Shown: positions 1 through 12,559 of the stretch, piece by piece | Position numbering within the stretch: the first letter of the stretch is position 1 | How the letters are laid out: each line of letters begins with the position of its first letter | Source: Ramazzottius varieornatus | Lineage: Eukaryota > Tardigrada > Eutardigrada > Parachela > Ramazzottiidae | Reading direction: 5' to 3' | Length of the DNA stretch: 64,000 bases | Assembly: GCA_001949185.1 (NCBI GenBank) | Contig: BDGG01000023.1 | Location: 181,419 to 245,418 of the forward strand | The notes under the pieces: model-generated | Told to the model about the DNA's origin: nothing | Seen by the model: the letters and a program-made list of their open reading frames with translations, nothing else | Databases searched by the model: none | Made by a program: the position numbers and the translations under genes

Positions 1-551
1 TCGCTCCCGGGACTGATAAAGTTGGTTATGCCTGTACTGTTTCCTACGGATTTACCTAACTATGTTCCATCAGGCGCTCGAGAGCCTTCGCAAACAGAAT
101 CACCCAACTCTGGCTCGAGCAATTCATTTGTGAGAGCTGGTTTTTAGAGCATGATTGTCTTATGTTCTGAAATAACCATGTTCTTCGAACCACTACTTCT
201 TACGAGGTTATCTTGATTCCGTTCGAATGCCGCTGCATTTCATTGATTTCAACGACGAGGTACCGGGAAGTCGAAATGAAAAACAAAAACGGTTCTTATC
301 TTTCCAATCGAAACGAAAAAATATCAAACCGTAGGCTGGGTAGATACAGTCGGTTCGTTTTGCACCTGGGTGGGTCTTCTTTGCCGACGCAGGACAGGTG
401 GCGTATACGTCATGTCGCCCAGCTCGATCGCTCCATCGAAAGGGTCGCTATCGCCCCGAGGAGCCATCATCTGTATCGTACAGTAATAGCCAGATCAGAC
501 TTTCCGTTCCAAATGTACAAACAAAGGATCAAAAGTACTTCGGTAATTACC
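1..551. other. No gene seen; 3' flank of TMEM63 paralog
   Basis: No exon with family resemblance is visible here on either strand. The stretch lies just downstream of the stop codon of the minus-strand TMEM63 paralog, so part of it is probably that gene's 3' untranslated region. No clear polyadenylation signal was found on the minus strand. Confidence 0.4.
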
Positions 552-3500
552 TCAAATATCGATATTTTCTCCCAAGCACCCGTCAATGTCATCGTGAAGT
601 ACATGGTTCCCCATATGACAAAAGTCACCGACAAGCTTATTGAGTAGATATCCAAACCTACACCACAGATACACAACGCTTTTCAATATACTCGCCCACA
701 AAACAACAAATGAACTGAGACCTGTGATGGCAAGAAAACAGAATTAGATCGCGTTTCCGAAGTGGCGCAAGCTCTCAACCAGCAGCCCCAAAAGCGTGCA
801 GGTATGTCACTTAGAAAACGATCTCGTCAATTTTTCAAGTGGCGCACGGCCATTGTGTTTTTGGCTGTGCGCATGCGCCACTTCGGAAATCGATGCTGTT
901 CAGTTTCGTAGCGAAGCTTCAAATGATTGTTTTCACCGTTACGGAGGATGAAGATGAGAAGTATCCAAATCAGCTGCAGTATGATGGCAAACAAAAATTG
1001 GCTGATGGCTACCGAATGGACACTGTTGGGTACGGCAGTTCTCCTGTAGACGTTGCACAGCATGTACTGATCCAGCAGATACTTCATCATCAGAGCAATG
1101 ACGCCGATCAAGGAAATCATTGGGTTGATGAAGGAGTACACGACGATGACGGTGAACGCTGTGAGGAAGTTGGCGTACTCCTCACCGAAGTCGAACGCGC
1201 GATCGACCTGAAACATACCAGTGCTTCAAGAGAGACCTGCTCTGCCCGGGGTTTTTACTTACTCGGCTTGCAATGGCTTCTTCGGCTTTCGATCGGGCTC
1301 TACAGCTCCTGACGCAGTAGTCGAAAAGAACATTGACGCGGAACAGGGACATAGCTGTACCGATGAAAGCGAAGAAGATCAGGTAGTGAATGTAAACCGA
1401 GCCATTATCGGGCAAGTTTACACATCTGCAATTGAACACATCGTAAAAAACGAGTCGGCTGTGTGTAAACTGCCTTACACTGAGAAAACTGCGCTATCGA
1501 TCACCGTGATACTTCGGTCACTTACTGTCTGCGATATCCTGACAAATCTCCCAGGAACACATGAGCAGTTGCACTGAAACACAGAGTCCTTTTTATGCCA
1601 ATTTTATCAAGCAAGATGCAGAAGAACTGTTTACACGACGAGTCCCACACCAGGAATGACGACGACCGCCAGTACGAGATCCGTGAACATGAGCCGCATC
1701 TGCGCAATCATCTGTTTCGGCCTGAAAGCACAGAATGCGTCGTTAATTGGTATGCCGGGAGAGCCAGCCTGTGTCTGACGTTTCTCACTTCGACCAGTAT
1801 CCCATCCATTCTACGCCCCAAATGATCAGCTGTGGTACCACTTTTTGCATGGCCAACAAGACCAAAGCCGGCAAGACTTGCGATACTCCCGGGTACTACA
1901 AACAAGATCCACATTGAGGAACTCAATTTTAGCGTGTAGAGCAAAGTGAGAGTACGAGTACTTGGTCAAGGGTTTGTTGGAGAACAGGAAGGCTCAAGTA
2001 GTTCAGGGCGATGACTGCGGAAGTCAGTCCCGCGATAATGGCAAGGAGGAGCAAATTGACGACCAAGGCTCGAAGGTACCATGTCCACCCTGCCTTCCCC
2101 AGGTTGTCCCTGAAGAGTACAGTGGTGAGATTCAGTGGTAGGATTGATACATGACAGTGAGGCAGATTGCTTACCAGTTTACGCTGGAGGGATGAGGAGC
2201 CGCAAAAGCCGTCCAGTTATCCGTATCCAAGTCCCGGGAATGGATGCTCTGTGGTCGTGAGCGGTCGGCGAGACAGTAAGCACATCGTTGGTAGTCGCCG
2301 TGGACCCTGCATGAGAATATAATGCTGTCAGCACCATCTTTCGGTACGTATCGTTCGCAATTTCCGAAGGAAGGGGAGGCAGTTTAAACTTACTGTTGAG
2401 CTTGATGTTCTGTGGCAAAGGTAACGAAAAAGACCGGGTTGATAGTCTTCCATCGCGAGACTTCCTGGTCCAGCTTTTGCTCGAGCTCACTTTTACGCAA
2501 TAAGTAGTATTTTTCAGCGTTGGTCTGTGAGAAAATGCAGTAGAAAATGCTTTATTCGTTCTCCTTCTTCAGCTCTCATCCGGGTACATATCCAGTTTAT
2601 GTCGCCACGATACACCTGAATAATTGCGTTTTGAGAAACCCGCTATTTCTACCTCGGTCCCATAGCATCCGCAACATCCACCAAGAGTGATATTCATGTC
2701 GGCGCCGCTTGCCTGGCCGGCGCAGTACTTCAGCGCTTCCTCCACATTATTCCTGGCAGCAACCAGTGACAATTCAAGATGCCGCTTTCGTTATATCGCT
2801 GTTCAGGAATTTCCTTACAGTTCTTTCCCGATATGCGACAGATGCCGCACGTCGTACGAGAGCGCCACATCTTCCACAGTATATCCCGGGTAAGCTTCCC
2901 TATTAAAACAACCAGATCCTGTATTCGGAAGTATTCTTGGATAATTTAACGACCGGCGACTTCTTTGTCCGTAGTAACGTACCGAAAATGGCTGGCGATT
3001 GTTTCCGCATTGGCACGCTTTGGGTTCAGTCCACTGAACATTACGCTTCTTGACCGCTGTAAAATCGCACCTGATGGACTTTTGCCTTTTCAAAAAGTGA
3101 ATTGAAGAAGTTGAACTTACATGATTTCTTGTTCCATTAGTCCTTGTTGCTTGAAGTCCAAAACTCCGCATGGCAGCGATGCCCATCGGAAAAAGGACGA
3201 TGGTCATAAGCACGGTGAACCACAGTTTTGTCGACCTGAAACATATTGCAGCATCTTATGAGAGACAAGCGGTTTTAATAAGTTTTGTGAAACTGCGGCT
3301 CAGTGCGGAATCTTGTCAATCTGCTTACCTGGGGTCAACGTTGGACAATGTCATTCTTCCCACATTATCACTGTAGAGCGTGCCGGTCAAGTTAACCGGA
3401 AGTATGATACATAAAGACATGATGGCTAGGAAGACCGTGAACAGCAGCACGTAACGCTGGAATCTGACGTATTCCAGAGCTCCCAGTCCACCCCTTGTTA

Positions 3501-4321
3501 GTAGCTCGTAATCTCTACACAGGATTTACAAGATCGTGTATACAAAGAAAAGGTTGGGGACAGAGATTTGAGCTGAATTTCTCGAACATACGATTCAGAC
3601 AGAGCGTGAGTCAATCGGGAGTACCACCGCTGCCGGCGTGACTCGATGTCGTCTTCCGCCGATCGAGCAACGTTTCTCTGACCGTAAATGGCGGTACCAA
3701 TTCTGTAACATGCTTGAAAGCGTACCGAAGTGCCCAGAAAATATGCGTAAACATAAGAAAATTCCCGGATAGGGTGAACGCTTACCCAGCTCTGATGTTG
3801 TTTGGTCCTCTGCCGTTGGCGCACTCCTCGTACGAAGGTGGCACATCCGCTTGATTGAACACCTTTTTCTTCAACAAGATGAACACGGCCAAGGCTAGCT
3901 ACAAAGATGAACAGGACAGTTGCCATTACTATACTGAACAAAACGTAGGAAATGTTGGTATTAACTGGAGTTACAAGGTCGAAACCCGTATGGTGCTGAC
4001 TTAACTATCCCGCGAACAAAGAGTGATCGATATCGGCGTCAAAAAAGGGAGATTTCGAAGTAATACATCGCCGAAAACGGTTACTTTTTTTAAATTCAAA
4101 TATGTGGCTGGAAACTCAGAACGTACCGCGAAGACTACACCACAGACTGTTAGGTTCAGCCATATGCCGTTGTCGTGTGGACCTAAATGGGCCGTTATCC
4201 AGCTCCCATCCTCCTGACGGATGGTGTCGCATTGAGTAGCCGGACTTCTCGCGGTCGCCCTTTCATATCCAGGATTGCCAATCCGCTCTCTTTGTTTCAC
4301 GATCGCCCCAATCAACGACAT
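552..4321 (-). CDS. TMEM63: TMEM63/CSC1-like channel, paralog A
   Basis: Predicted hyperosmolality- or stretch-gated cation channel of the OSCA/TMEM63 family, a multi-pass membrane protein. Exons I could phase: 4321-4127, 3514-3329, 3235-3121, 3056-2983, 2899-2819, 2752-2653, 2524-2394, 2306-2175, 2109-1962, 1895-1789, 1721-1635, 1573-1526, 1425-1263, 1207-937 and 721-552. Diagnostic pieces include LEYVRFQRYV before the first conserved helix, INPVFFVTFAT in the cytosolic domain, NLPDNGSVY before the pore helices, and VVYSFINPMISLIG. The coding part between 4127 and 3514 (around 3985-3547) is real, since it contains TAIYGQRNVAR, but its splice joins are unresolved. Intron positions match the neighbouring paralog almost one for one, and exon 1207-937 is the same length (271 bases) as its counterpart. 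The C-terminal tail is only about 20 residues beyond the last counterpart helix, much shorter than in paralog B. An ORF-only view would miss this gene because its exons are short. Confidence 0.82.
834..886. repeat. Palindromic GTGCGCCACTT repeat copy
   Basis: Inverted arms AAGTGGCGCAC and GCGCCACTT around a short centre. It sits in the last intron of TMEM63 paralog A. Confidence 0.7.
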
Positions 4322-5004
4322 CTTCACACTTCGCAGCTCTTCCTCCAGAAAAGAATATCAAAGTGGCACTTCCATAGCAGACGGCACAGCCGATTTACTC
4401 CACTGATTCTCCTCAACAAAGGATCGCCAGCGTGCTAAAAACGCGAAGTCAACCAGCTCAACCAAGTGGCTCTTTCCGCTCGCATACTGGCAATGTACTG
4501 GGTTGGAATAGACAGGAAATCTGACAGCACAGCGAAGTATGCCGGTAGCATCCCCCCGAGCGCTCATTGGTTTAAGCAGTCTCGCCGGAGGGGAAACAAC
4601 TTAGAGGAAAGGTATGCTAGCGGTCCAGTACAACCGTCTTCTTTGCGAGGAGGGCCGATACTGCTGAAAACCCGAACGAAACTTCACTGTGCTCTTCACG
4701 GACGAAGAAATTTGGGGATGTCTTGAACATACTAAGTAAAAACGGCATCGACGGTTAACATAAATCACAGAGGACCAAGCGTACGAAAAAAACAACACGG
4801 TAGAAAAAGAGCGAGGAACGATGAGCGGCAGACCCCGATGCAAGAGAAGCTAAACCTGAGCCCTGAGGTTGAAAGCTGACTAAAACCCAAAAAAACATTT
4901 TGATTGTGGGTGTTTGCAACGCAACTTATACGAAAGAGGGGTGAACGCGGTGTTAGGAACTAAGAGGAAGGAAAGTGCGAGAGTGTAGAGTAACTTTGAC
5001 TTCT
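4322..5004. other. Intergenic space between TMEM63 paralogs
   Basis: This short interval separates the stop codon of paralog B from the first ATG of paralog A, both on the minus strand. It should hold the 3' end of B and the promoter of A. I see no exon or clear motif in it. A first, untranslated exon of paralog A cannot be excluded. Confidence 0.4.
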
Positions 5005-8000
5005 TTACCGCCCAGATGCAGCAGCATTGGCAATAAAGCCCGGTGTCCGTCGGTCGTCCACAAAGGGTTCTTCAACCTGCGGTCCATGGAAACCCCGTGC
5101 GGCGTCCGCGTCTGATCCGACGGGACTCGTTAGGTTTCGCGCTTCGAAGTTCTGGAGGACCGGTGGGATGTACTCGCTGCGGGCCCGTCTGGTGGGCGTA
5201 CCGACGGGAGTGTTGGCTGGTGTGTCGATGTCGTCTTGACTGAACTCCTGCAGAAAATCCACTTTCAGTCTGCCTTTGTTACTTTGAGATTACTGAAGTT
5301 TCTCCTCAACAGACTTGGGGGCTCAGCAAACAGACTCCCCAAGCTTCTTTTACCAAGTGGCGCACGAATACAGTGTTACTGATTGACAATGTGCCCACTT
5401 GGGAAAATAATCTTGGCAAGTTCCCAACTGGCGCATGTTTCAAGCGTTTTTACCTGGAAGTGTGCGCCACTTGGAACACGATCTCGTGGAGTTGGCTTGT
5501 CGAGAAGTCAAATGCTTTTTTATTGCAATTTTTTTTATTTCTTAACTCCCGGGTTGAATTCTTTCTGACCTTCGCAAATTCCATTCTAGTGGAATTTTTG
5601 AACTTACTTCGACCAGAGAAGCTTTGCTGAAAAGTCCGAACCAGCTAATGGCGATGTAAATGAGCCCGTTAATGACCAGTGAAGTGATCAGCAGAGCACT
5701 TTGAGCGTTCACCCCACCTGGGAAAATAAGCATGAACGTAAACACTGAATTTCTTGTGTCACTGAAAACCCCAAAAAATAAATCGGGTGAACTAAAGGCG
5801 TGAAAACTAGGAAATTTTGTCTCACTGTCGCGGAAGGTAAAGAAGAAGATCATGACGCCGTTCTGGAGGAGGATGGCCACCAGGAAGTGATTGACGGCAG
5901 CTGCGTGGACGCTGTTGGGTGCTTCGGACTTGCCAAAGGCGTAGATGAGGTTGTAGCGATCGACAAGATGCTTCATGATCAACGCGATGAGGCCGAAGAA
6001 GGTGATCATCGGACAGATGAACGAGTACACCGCCACAATGGTGAAGGTTAGCAAGAAGTCTGGATAGTATTCCATGAAGGGGAATACGTTCTTCAACTGT
6101 TTGAAAAGGAATCGACGTTAAATTTTTTCCGGTTGATCACCCTCCTCCGTACCTTTACATCTGGCTTTGATACTGTACAGGGTGATCCCTGTAGGTTGGA
6201 ACGATTTTGAAAATTCGTGGTAAAGTCGCTTCTAGCTATACATTTCCGAACTTCAACTCGTTCGATAGAGCATGTCTTCATCTTGAATTTTTGTGAAAGT
6301 CTCCTCAACGAAACATTGATCGTTTGATTGCTGAGAGCCACTGAAAACATGAATTTTACGGGTAAAAAGTTGGAACCTCAGTTACATTATTTATATCTGA
6401 CGGCCAAAACGACTACATTTCCTCACAAAATTTTGTGATGAAGGAAGTACGTCTCGACTGAATATTGGGAAATAAGCCGACCGCTCGAACACGCTGCGGA
6501 CGGAGACACTGAAAATAGTCCAAAAAATACGCGGAAAATTTTGCCTACCCCCCTCAGTAACAGCAATTTTGTCGCTCACAGATCCAACCATGTGCACGAA
6601 CTCGTGAATGATATTTTTCTACTATATCTGGAAGGGTTTTCCAACAGAATAGCATCAGCGAAATTATTCTGAAACGTTTGGCACGCAAACAAACCAGCCA
6701 GAAGTGCATTGCATGTTGGTTTTGCGAAAAATTTTTGATTTGCACCTACAGCAGTTCACGTCTTCAGCACTGTGCTCCTTCTGGACCACGACACCCCGGC
6801 AAGATTTTTACACAATGTTTTTGATAGTTGCACGTATCTAGGAACGAATTCTCGAAGAAGTGAAAGCACTGCTCATTTTTCTATTCACGTTCAAAATCGT
6901 TCCGACTCATAGGGATCACCCTGCATATAGACCGTCTACCGTATTTGGGTTCAGGAAAGATGCAAACTTGATGGTGTTCACACACATGCATTCATGCTAA
7001 CCGCGGGTATGTGCATCCATTACGAGTATGCAGGTTTGCGAAAAACTATCTCGTATTGTACACTGGAGTCCGCGAAATTAACAATCCTTTATCGTCATCG
7101 AATTTGAAACTTACTCGAGCGACGATGTAACGATCAGCTTCCGACTGAGCACAGCAGAAGAAGCGACATAGGAAGACAAAGAGCTGTCCAAAGCGTAACA
7201 GCCGAACCCCCGTCCCGATGAAGGCTGATGTGATCATCAAGTTGACGAACAGCGAACCGTTGTCCGGCAAAAAGACGCACCTACAAACAGGAAGCGATCA
7301 TTTACTCCTCTTCATCATACCATACGGACGCACAAACATACTCACCGCCATTTCAAGTTCTTCGCGATGCATTGGAAAGTACTGTCTTGACAATTCAAGA
7401 CAGCTTTGAACAAACCATCGACACTAAAACACAAAACAATCAGAAAATTTGGGCAACGATCAATATGCTTGACCAGATCATTTTCCCAAATGGTCCACGC
7501 TTCCAGTAACATTGGCTGAAACAGTACGGCGCGTAGGACAACGGTCTGATCGAGTTCCAAAGTGGCGCACGTCTGCATTTATTGGCGGAAATTGTGCGCC
7601 ACTTGGGGAAATTTTGAATGCCGAGCTCTCACATAACAGCCGAAGCGTATAATTCAAGCGGAACACAACACATCAAAGACACTGCCGTACCTGACAAGAG
7701 CCAGACTCGGTAGGATCAGAATGACAATCAGCAGGTAGGCGAAGAGCATCTTCATCTCCACGCGCATTTCCTTGGACTTTGTGTGGTACCGTGTGTACCA
7801 TACCACGTAGTACAGCAAGACCGGGATCACACCAGCGACGGAGAGCAACAAGATGGTGGGTAGAAATTGGGCCATGAAGGGAACCTGAAGTGACAAAGAA
7901 AGCACAGTTGGAAGATTTCTCAATAAAGTACTCACTAAGATGTCAGTACTGACTGCTGCCGTCCATTTTGGCAGCTCGATCTTTCCACTAGCAGATGCCG

Positions 8001-11000
8001 TAGTGTTGATCGGTTTCAGCATCAGAAACTGGAGGACCAACGGTGGTGTGGTGAGGAAAATCAGGAACATGATCAGCAACGTATTCAACACGATGGCTTT
8101 GGCGTACCACATGAAGCCATTCGACGACAAATTCTCCCTACAGAAACGAGATTTCAAATTTTCTTCAAAGAAAACTACCCTTCTGTTGTGACAATATTGT
8201 GTTCACACAGAAGAATGTGTGCTTTCTGGTCCCGCATATACATTTCAAGTTCCATTTGGGAGCTCGACAAACGATCTCGACAATATTGCTCTCCCAATTG
8301 GCGCACGGACTCACCGTCCATATCCGAAAGCATGTGCCACTTGGCAAAATGAAATCCGCGAGTCTGTTTGCCAAATCTCCATTTAACTTTTTTACTCGGC
8401 TCTTCCTTTCTTCTCAACTCCTTCTCGAAGTCATTTTTAACCGAGGCACTCTTGGGCTGCGTTTCGTAAGTCAAAAACCCTAGTTGACTACCAGCTTTTT
8501 CACACGTGACTGAAGACGTCACGAACGGGGAGGTGTTGGGTTAACGTTCAACTAGCATAAAAAGGCTAGTTAACGGTTAACCCGATTCAATCAAGCACGC
8601 GTAACTCACAGTGCAATTTGATTGTCCAAGCTCGTCCTTTTCAAGCATCTTTCCAATGTTCGTTCTTAGCCGTGACGTCATCAATCACGTGTCGGGTTAT
8701 GAACTAGGGTTGAATTACGAAACGCAGCCTCAGTCTTACCAGTTGACCATCGGTGGACTTGGTGCCAACCGGGCTGTCCAGTGCGCGGCTCCGATGGCGT
8801 CCGAGACTGATGTCCGTGGGTGGCCCTTGTAGAATTTTGCGGCATTGTACTCTTTGTAGACCCTTTAAAAAGCGTTATATATAGCGTAAACACCATCAAT
8901 TTTTGCAAAGAAAACTGTAGTCTACCTGCTGACCATGTCTTCGCTCGCAAAGGAGACAAAAAAGACCGGATTGGTCGACTTCCATCCCTGTACCTTCTCC
9001 GAAATCTTCTTCTCCAGCTCGGCTTTCTTACTTTGGTAGTAGTCGACTGCATCAACCTTTTGAAAAGAATTTAGTTTAGTACTGGGGACACTGACGATTT
9101 TTCCAGCATACTCACTCCATCGAAGCATTTGGCACAACAATATCCCTTCTCAATAACCAGCGGTCTCTCTGATCGCTCCTTCATGGAGATTTCATAGTAG
9201 CGTAACGCGCGATCGACCCACGTCAGTTGATAGTCCAGCTTGTTGAGCTGCGCAACGTCCAACGTAAGGAAAACTCGCGTCACTTCCACTTCCGGGAAGG
9301 CTTCTCTGGAAGACCCACCCATCCATTAGACTTACTGTACGACGATCACAGAACTGCTAGTTTCCCACCGGAAATGTTGAATAATTTTCTCTTCCGTCGT
9401 AACTCGCGCTTTCAGCCCGTTAAACATGAGGGTCTTCGGAAGCCGCTGCGGAGTTCGTTTCGTCAGACGGAACTGCATGCCGTAGTTGTACATTATCAAG
9501 ATGGCCATGGGGAAAATGGCGATGGTAAAGACGACGTGCACCCACAAGGTTTCACTCCTACAAAGCAGGCAAACTAGTACGAACAGTCAGATTCCAAGTG
9601 AGAAGTTGGCTCGCCTTACTTAGGATCGACATTTCCGATGGTGGTGGCGGGAAACGTGTTGTTAGGGTTGTAATGTAGCGTCCCTCCGAAGTTGACCGGC
9701 ATGATGACGACCAGCGCCACGATCATCAAGAACCCAGCGAATGCAATGACGTGACGCTGGAAACGCAGGTATTCCAGTGCAGCAGGACCGCATCGATCCA
9801 GCAGTGTCTCATCCCTGTTAGGAACAATCAACTCAAAACACCAACAAAAGCGATAGCAAGAACCCAAAACCATTTTCTTCCGGATATAGCGAAACGACGT
9901 TACTGAGAACTGCCGTACGTACGCACAAGAACACGTACTAACAAGGAGAGTATTCCAATCCGCCGCCTCTGATCCGCCAAAGGCAGGACAGGTGGAAAGA
10001 GGAGAATGTCCTTCCCAGTCTGAACCAAAAACCTAATCATCATTCTGTTCCTGGAAGAAACTGCGGGAGCGAAAGTGATAAAAATTCAGTGGTTATAGAA
10101 TGGACCTTGTGACTGGTGGTGCTGAGTCTGTCGAATTGGCCTGTCGCATTTTCTTCCAGGAACGGAATAATGACTGAGTTTTCGGCTCAGACTGTGGAAG
10201 AGACTCGCCCCCTTCCATCTGTGTTGTCGGTTTGGGGATCGAAGGAGGCGGATTGGAAATAATTCCCTTGTAAGCTGAAGTGAGGACGTCATGTGTGAGC
10301 GCAGCGGCACTTCCGGTTACCGTTCTAAATTACGTCACGGGACCGATCGGGACTTCCGTACCTACCAGATCCAACAGAATATCATGAAACTATTCCATAC
10401 CTGCCCAGAATCGCGTTCTTTAACCAACTCATGAAAAGCTGCCGATCAGACAAATCGTCAGGGGATCTATCGTGTGGCAGGATATTGACATCGTGCCCGT
10501 CGGGTGGGGAATCCGGCGACAGTTTTTCTGGCGTGCTCGGCGTATTCAGAGCGGAAGGGGTATCTTGCAGCGCTCGGGGATTGCCATAAAAAATTGACGA
10601 CCACCTGAAAAGATAAGAACATCCAGGGGATGTCACAAAACGCATCGGCAATAGTCGCAATCATTACGTATCGATCGAGTAGCTACTCGAGTTAGTGAAT
10701 ATGGCAGGCCGCTGGGGTAAATTACAATAAGCAAATAATGCATATCTTAGTGACAAACACCCACCACAATGACCAAAATTCGAATTTAGGGATAATTTCA
10801 GCATAACCCACTCGTTTGTGCGCCGTCCGACTAAAGGGATCAGCGAGCTTCCCCATCCTCTTTTCCTAAGCACGATAAACGTCCCCAATAAGCCCTGAAA
10901 CAAGGATATGGAAAGTGCGTCTAGACAGTGTTGTGAAAAGGAATGGGAAGATTACGTACAGCGAAGAAGATCAAATTTAGAATGAGGTTTTGGGGAATCC

Positions 11001-11115
11001 CGCTGAACGCGTTGCCTAGACTCAGTGCGAAGGGATCACCGATCGTTCCATCGCGGATGCCACATTCATCGGCGTCGGGATTCGGGGCTTTAGTTGTGGT
11101 GGAGGTGTTAGCCAT
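5005..11115 (-). CDS. TMEM63: TMEM63/CSC1-like channel, paralog B
   Basis: Predicted mechanosensitive/osmosensitive cation channel of the OSCA/TMEM63 family in the plasma membrane or organelles. Fifteen exons join in phase: 11115-10960, 10894-10761, 10604-10401, 9814-9620, 9557-9336, 9305-9116, 9056-8926, 8862-8740, 8137-7936, 7884-7691, 7423-7346, 7280-7115, 6096-5826, 5717-5608 and 5247-5005. The total is 2619 bases, about 872 residues, close to the usual family length of roughly 800. Family marks: LEYLRFQRHVIAF then PVNFGGTL (first conserved helix), TLMFNGL and STNPVFFVSFAS (cytosolic RNA-recognition-like domain), TTPPLVLQFLMLKPI, LPDNGSLFVNLMITSAFIG and VVAVYSFICPMI-type pore helices, with KHLVDRYNLIYAFGK between late helices. 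The tail is about 80 residues, rich in Thr, Pro and Arg. The smallest intron (7885-7935) is 51 bases. Several introns hold palindromic repeats. Start ATG chosen because it opens the exon carrying the first helix. Confidence 0.93.
5351..5510. repeat. Palindromic repeat, double copy
   Basis: AAGTGGCGCAC near 5355 pairs with GTGCGCCACTTGG at 5462-5474, with a second partial pair between them. It lies in the last intron of TMEM63 paralog B. Confidence 0.75.
7557..7607. repeat. Palindromic GTGCGCCACTTGG repeat copy
   Basis: CCAAAGTGGCGCAC faces GTGCGCCACTTGG across a centre containing ATTGGC. It lies in an intron of TMEM63 paralog B, between exons 7884-7691 and 7423-7346. Confidence 0.8.
8262..8352. 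repeat. Palindromic repeat copy, degenerate
   Basis: CAATTGGCGCAC and ATGTGCCACTTGG form imperfect arms, with a CTCGACAAACGATCTCGAC outer segment like that of other copies. Intronic in TMEM63 paralog B. Confidence 0.65.
8455..8729. mobile_element. Foldback MITE-like element in intron
   Basis: The ends GGCTGCGTTTCGTAA (8455 onward) and TTACGAAACGCAGCC (8715-8729) are exact reverse complements. Similarity continues inward through AACCCTAGTT, CACGTGA and TGACGTCA-type segments for about 75 bases. The centre holds a second palindrome (GGTTAACG...CGGTTAACC). No ORF is present, so it is a small non-autonomous element. Its right end lies about 10 bases from the splice donor of exon 8862-8740 of TMEM63 paralog B. 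No clear target-site duplication was found. Confidence 0.7.
10039..10173. repeat. Inverted repeat with 20-base arms
   Basis: ATTCTGTTCCTGGAAGAAA at about 10041-10060 is matched in reverse complement by TTTCTTCCAGGAACGGAAT at 10150-10168, with about 90 bases between. It lies in the intron between exons 10604-10401 and 9814-9620 of TMEM63 paralog B. It may be the remnant of a small foldback element. Confidence 0.6.
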
Positions 11116-12559
11116 CTTCGGTCAGAAGTACTTCAGGGATAGATTATACAGTGGGCATACTTTTCCTTTCTTGCCCCTCCACGCCGATCAGATCTTTTCC
11201 CAGGAAAAGCTACCATCCACTACAACGTTTCTGTAACAACGAATACCGATTATTCCTTGCTCAATTTCCGTAATCCCACGTTACACCTGCCAACATCCAT
11301 CACCATAAAAAATATGGGCGACATACACTTACAGAGCGATATCGAGAAACGGAGCAATGCCGAGGAAGATAAACGAAGTAAACAGCTGATACGAAATTTA
11401 GAAAAGTTACGGTATTACAGTAGAAATTTAGAATTCAATCATTTCAATGGAATTTATAATCCATGGCCGTCAATCAATACTTTCTCAGTTGATTGGCATA
11501 GGGGCTGCGTCACACAATCAACATCCACTTGTCCACAGCGCCTACCGGACACTTCAGCCACGTAGGATGACCACTCCGGACGAATGGTCTAATTGCTCGT
11601 CGTCACCGCCGTGGCGCAGTTCGTCAGAAACGAGCCGGATCCCGGAAGTCCGATAGAGGCACCGATCACATCCCGGCCCGCGACCGATGGGAAGTCTTCA
11701 CCATCACTCTTTCAGACAATTTCAGAAAATGAAGAGGTTCAGCAGCCTTCCAAAAGGTGCGACTTTCCATACAGCTTTCCAACAGGTACGGCAGGTGATG
11801 GGATGGCACCATATGGTAACTTGGGATATCGAACGTGTGTGCTGCTGTCGGTGCCCCGGCGAAGGCGTGGGGTGAAATTGAATCATTGGGATTGGTTTCC
11901 ACAACAGCTACACCGCCTGTGTGACGGTGTTTTGGCGATGAAAACAGGACAGTCGATAATACCGTACGTACTACATCGCAGTCGTACGAGGCATTTGAAG
12001 GATTGCGAACGTTCGCCGCCCACGAGCTGCCGTATACTGACAGTTGTAAGTAAGCAAAGTACTTGCCAGTTTGCCACCGGAAAACGTGTCATAAAATTAA
12101 CCAAGCATTACAAAACACCGACTGTGGTTAAAGACTTGAGAAAGAAAGCTCGAGGGTCGTCGTTGATCCAGAAAGGATGCAGAACACTGGCGCTGCCGAG
12201 ACTTTATGGAAAATTCCATAAGACCGCTTGTATAATGGCTAGAATGATCTTACAACCAGTGGTTAAACCGAACAGATTTCGCTTTTGGAATTCTCGAACT
12301 TTTAACAGTTTACAAAGCAGTGACAGTCAAGAAGCAGAGCTAGTATTATCGAAGTTTTCTGTAAAACGGTGAAACGGCTTTGGCACTTGAGCAAAGAACG
12401 ATGCACGTTGGATACTGAACCAATGCCGAGAGAATGAGAAAAAGAGACTCCTTACAAAAAAATGCAACCATACACAAAACAGCAAACTAAAATATTCAAA
12501 AACTCCTCCAGTACGAAAGGAGAAGGAAATAAACAATACTGAGACCATCGAGAGAACAG
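11116..12559. other. Intergenic, unassigned open frame on plus strand
   Basis: This 1.4 kb lies between the first codon of TMEM63 paralog B and the stop codon of the SLC16-like gene, both minus strand. A 259-codon open frame runs on the plus strand at 11593-12372, but its translation has no recognisable motif, is rich in Arg, Ser and Lys, and shows no splice or family signal. On the minus strand a short stretch near 11600-11700 reads GASIGLPGSGSFLTNCA, which looks protein-like but leads nowhere. I call no gene. The promoter of TMEM63 paralog B must lie at its left edge. Confidence 0.35.

Noticed and set aside
11593..12372. 259-codon open frame on the plus strand
   Set aside because: No motif, no splice context and Arg/Ser-rich composition typical of a chance frame; no family resemblance.
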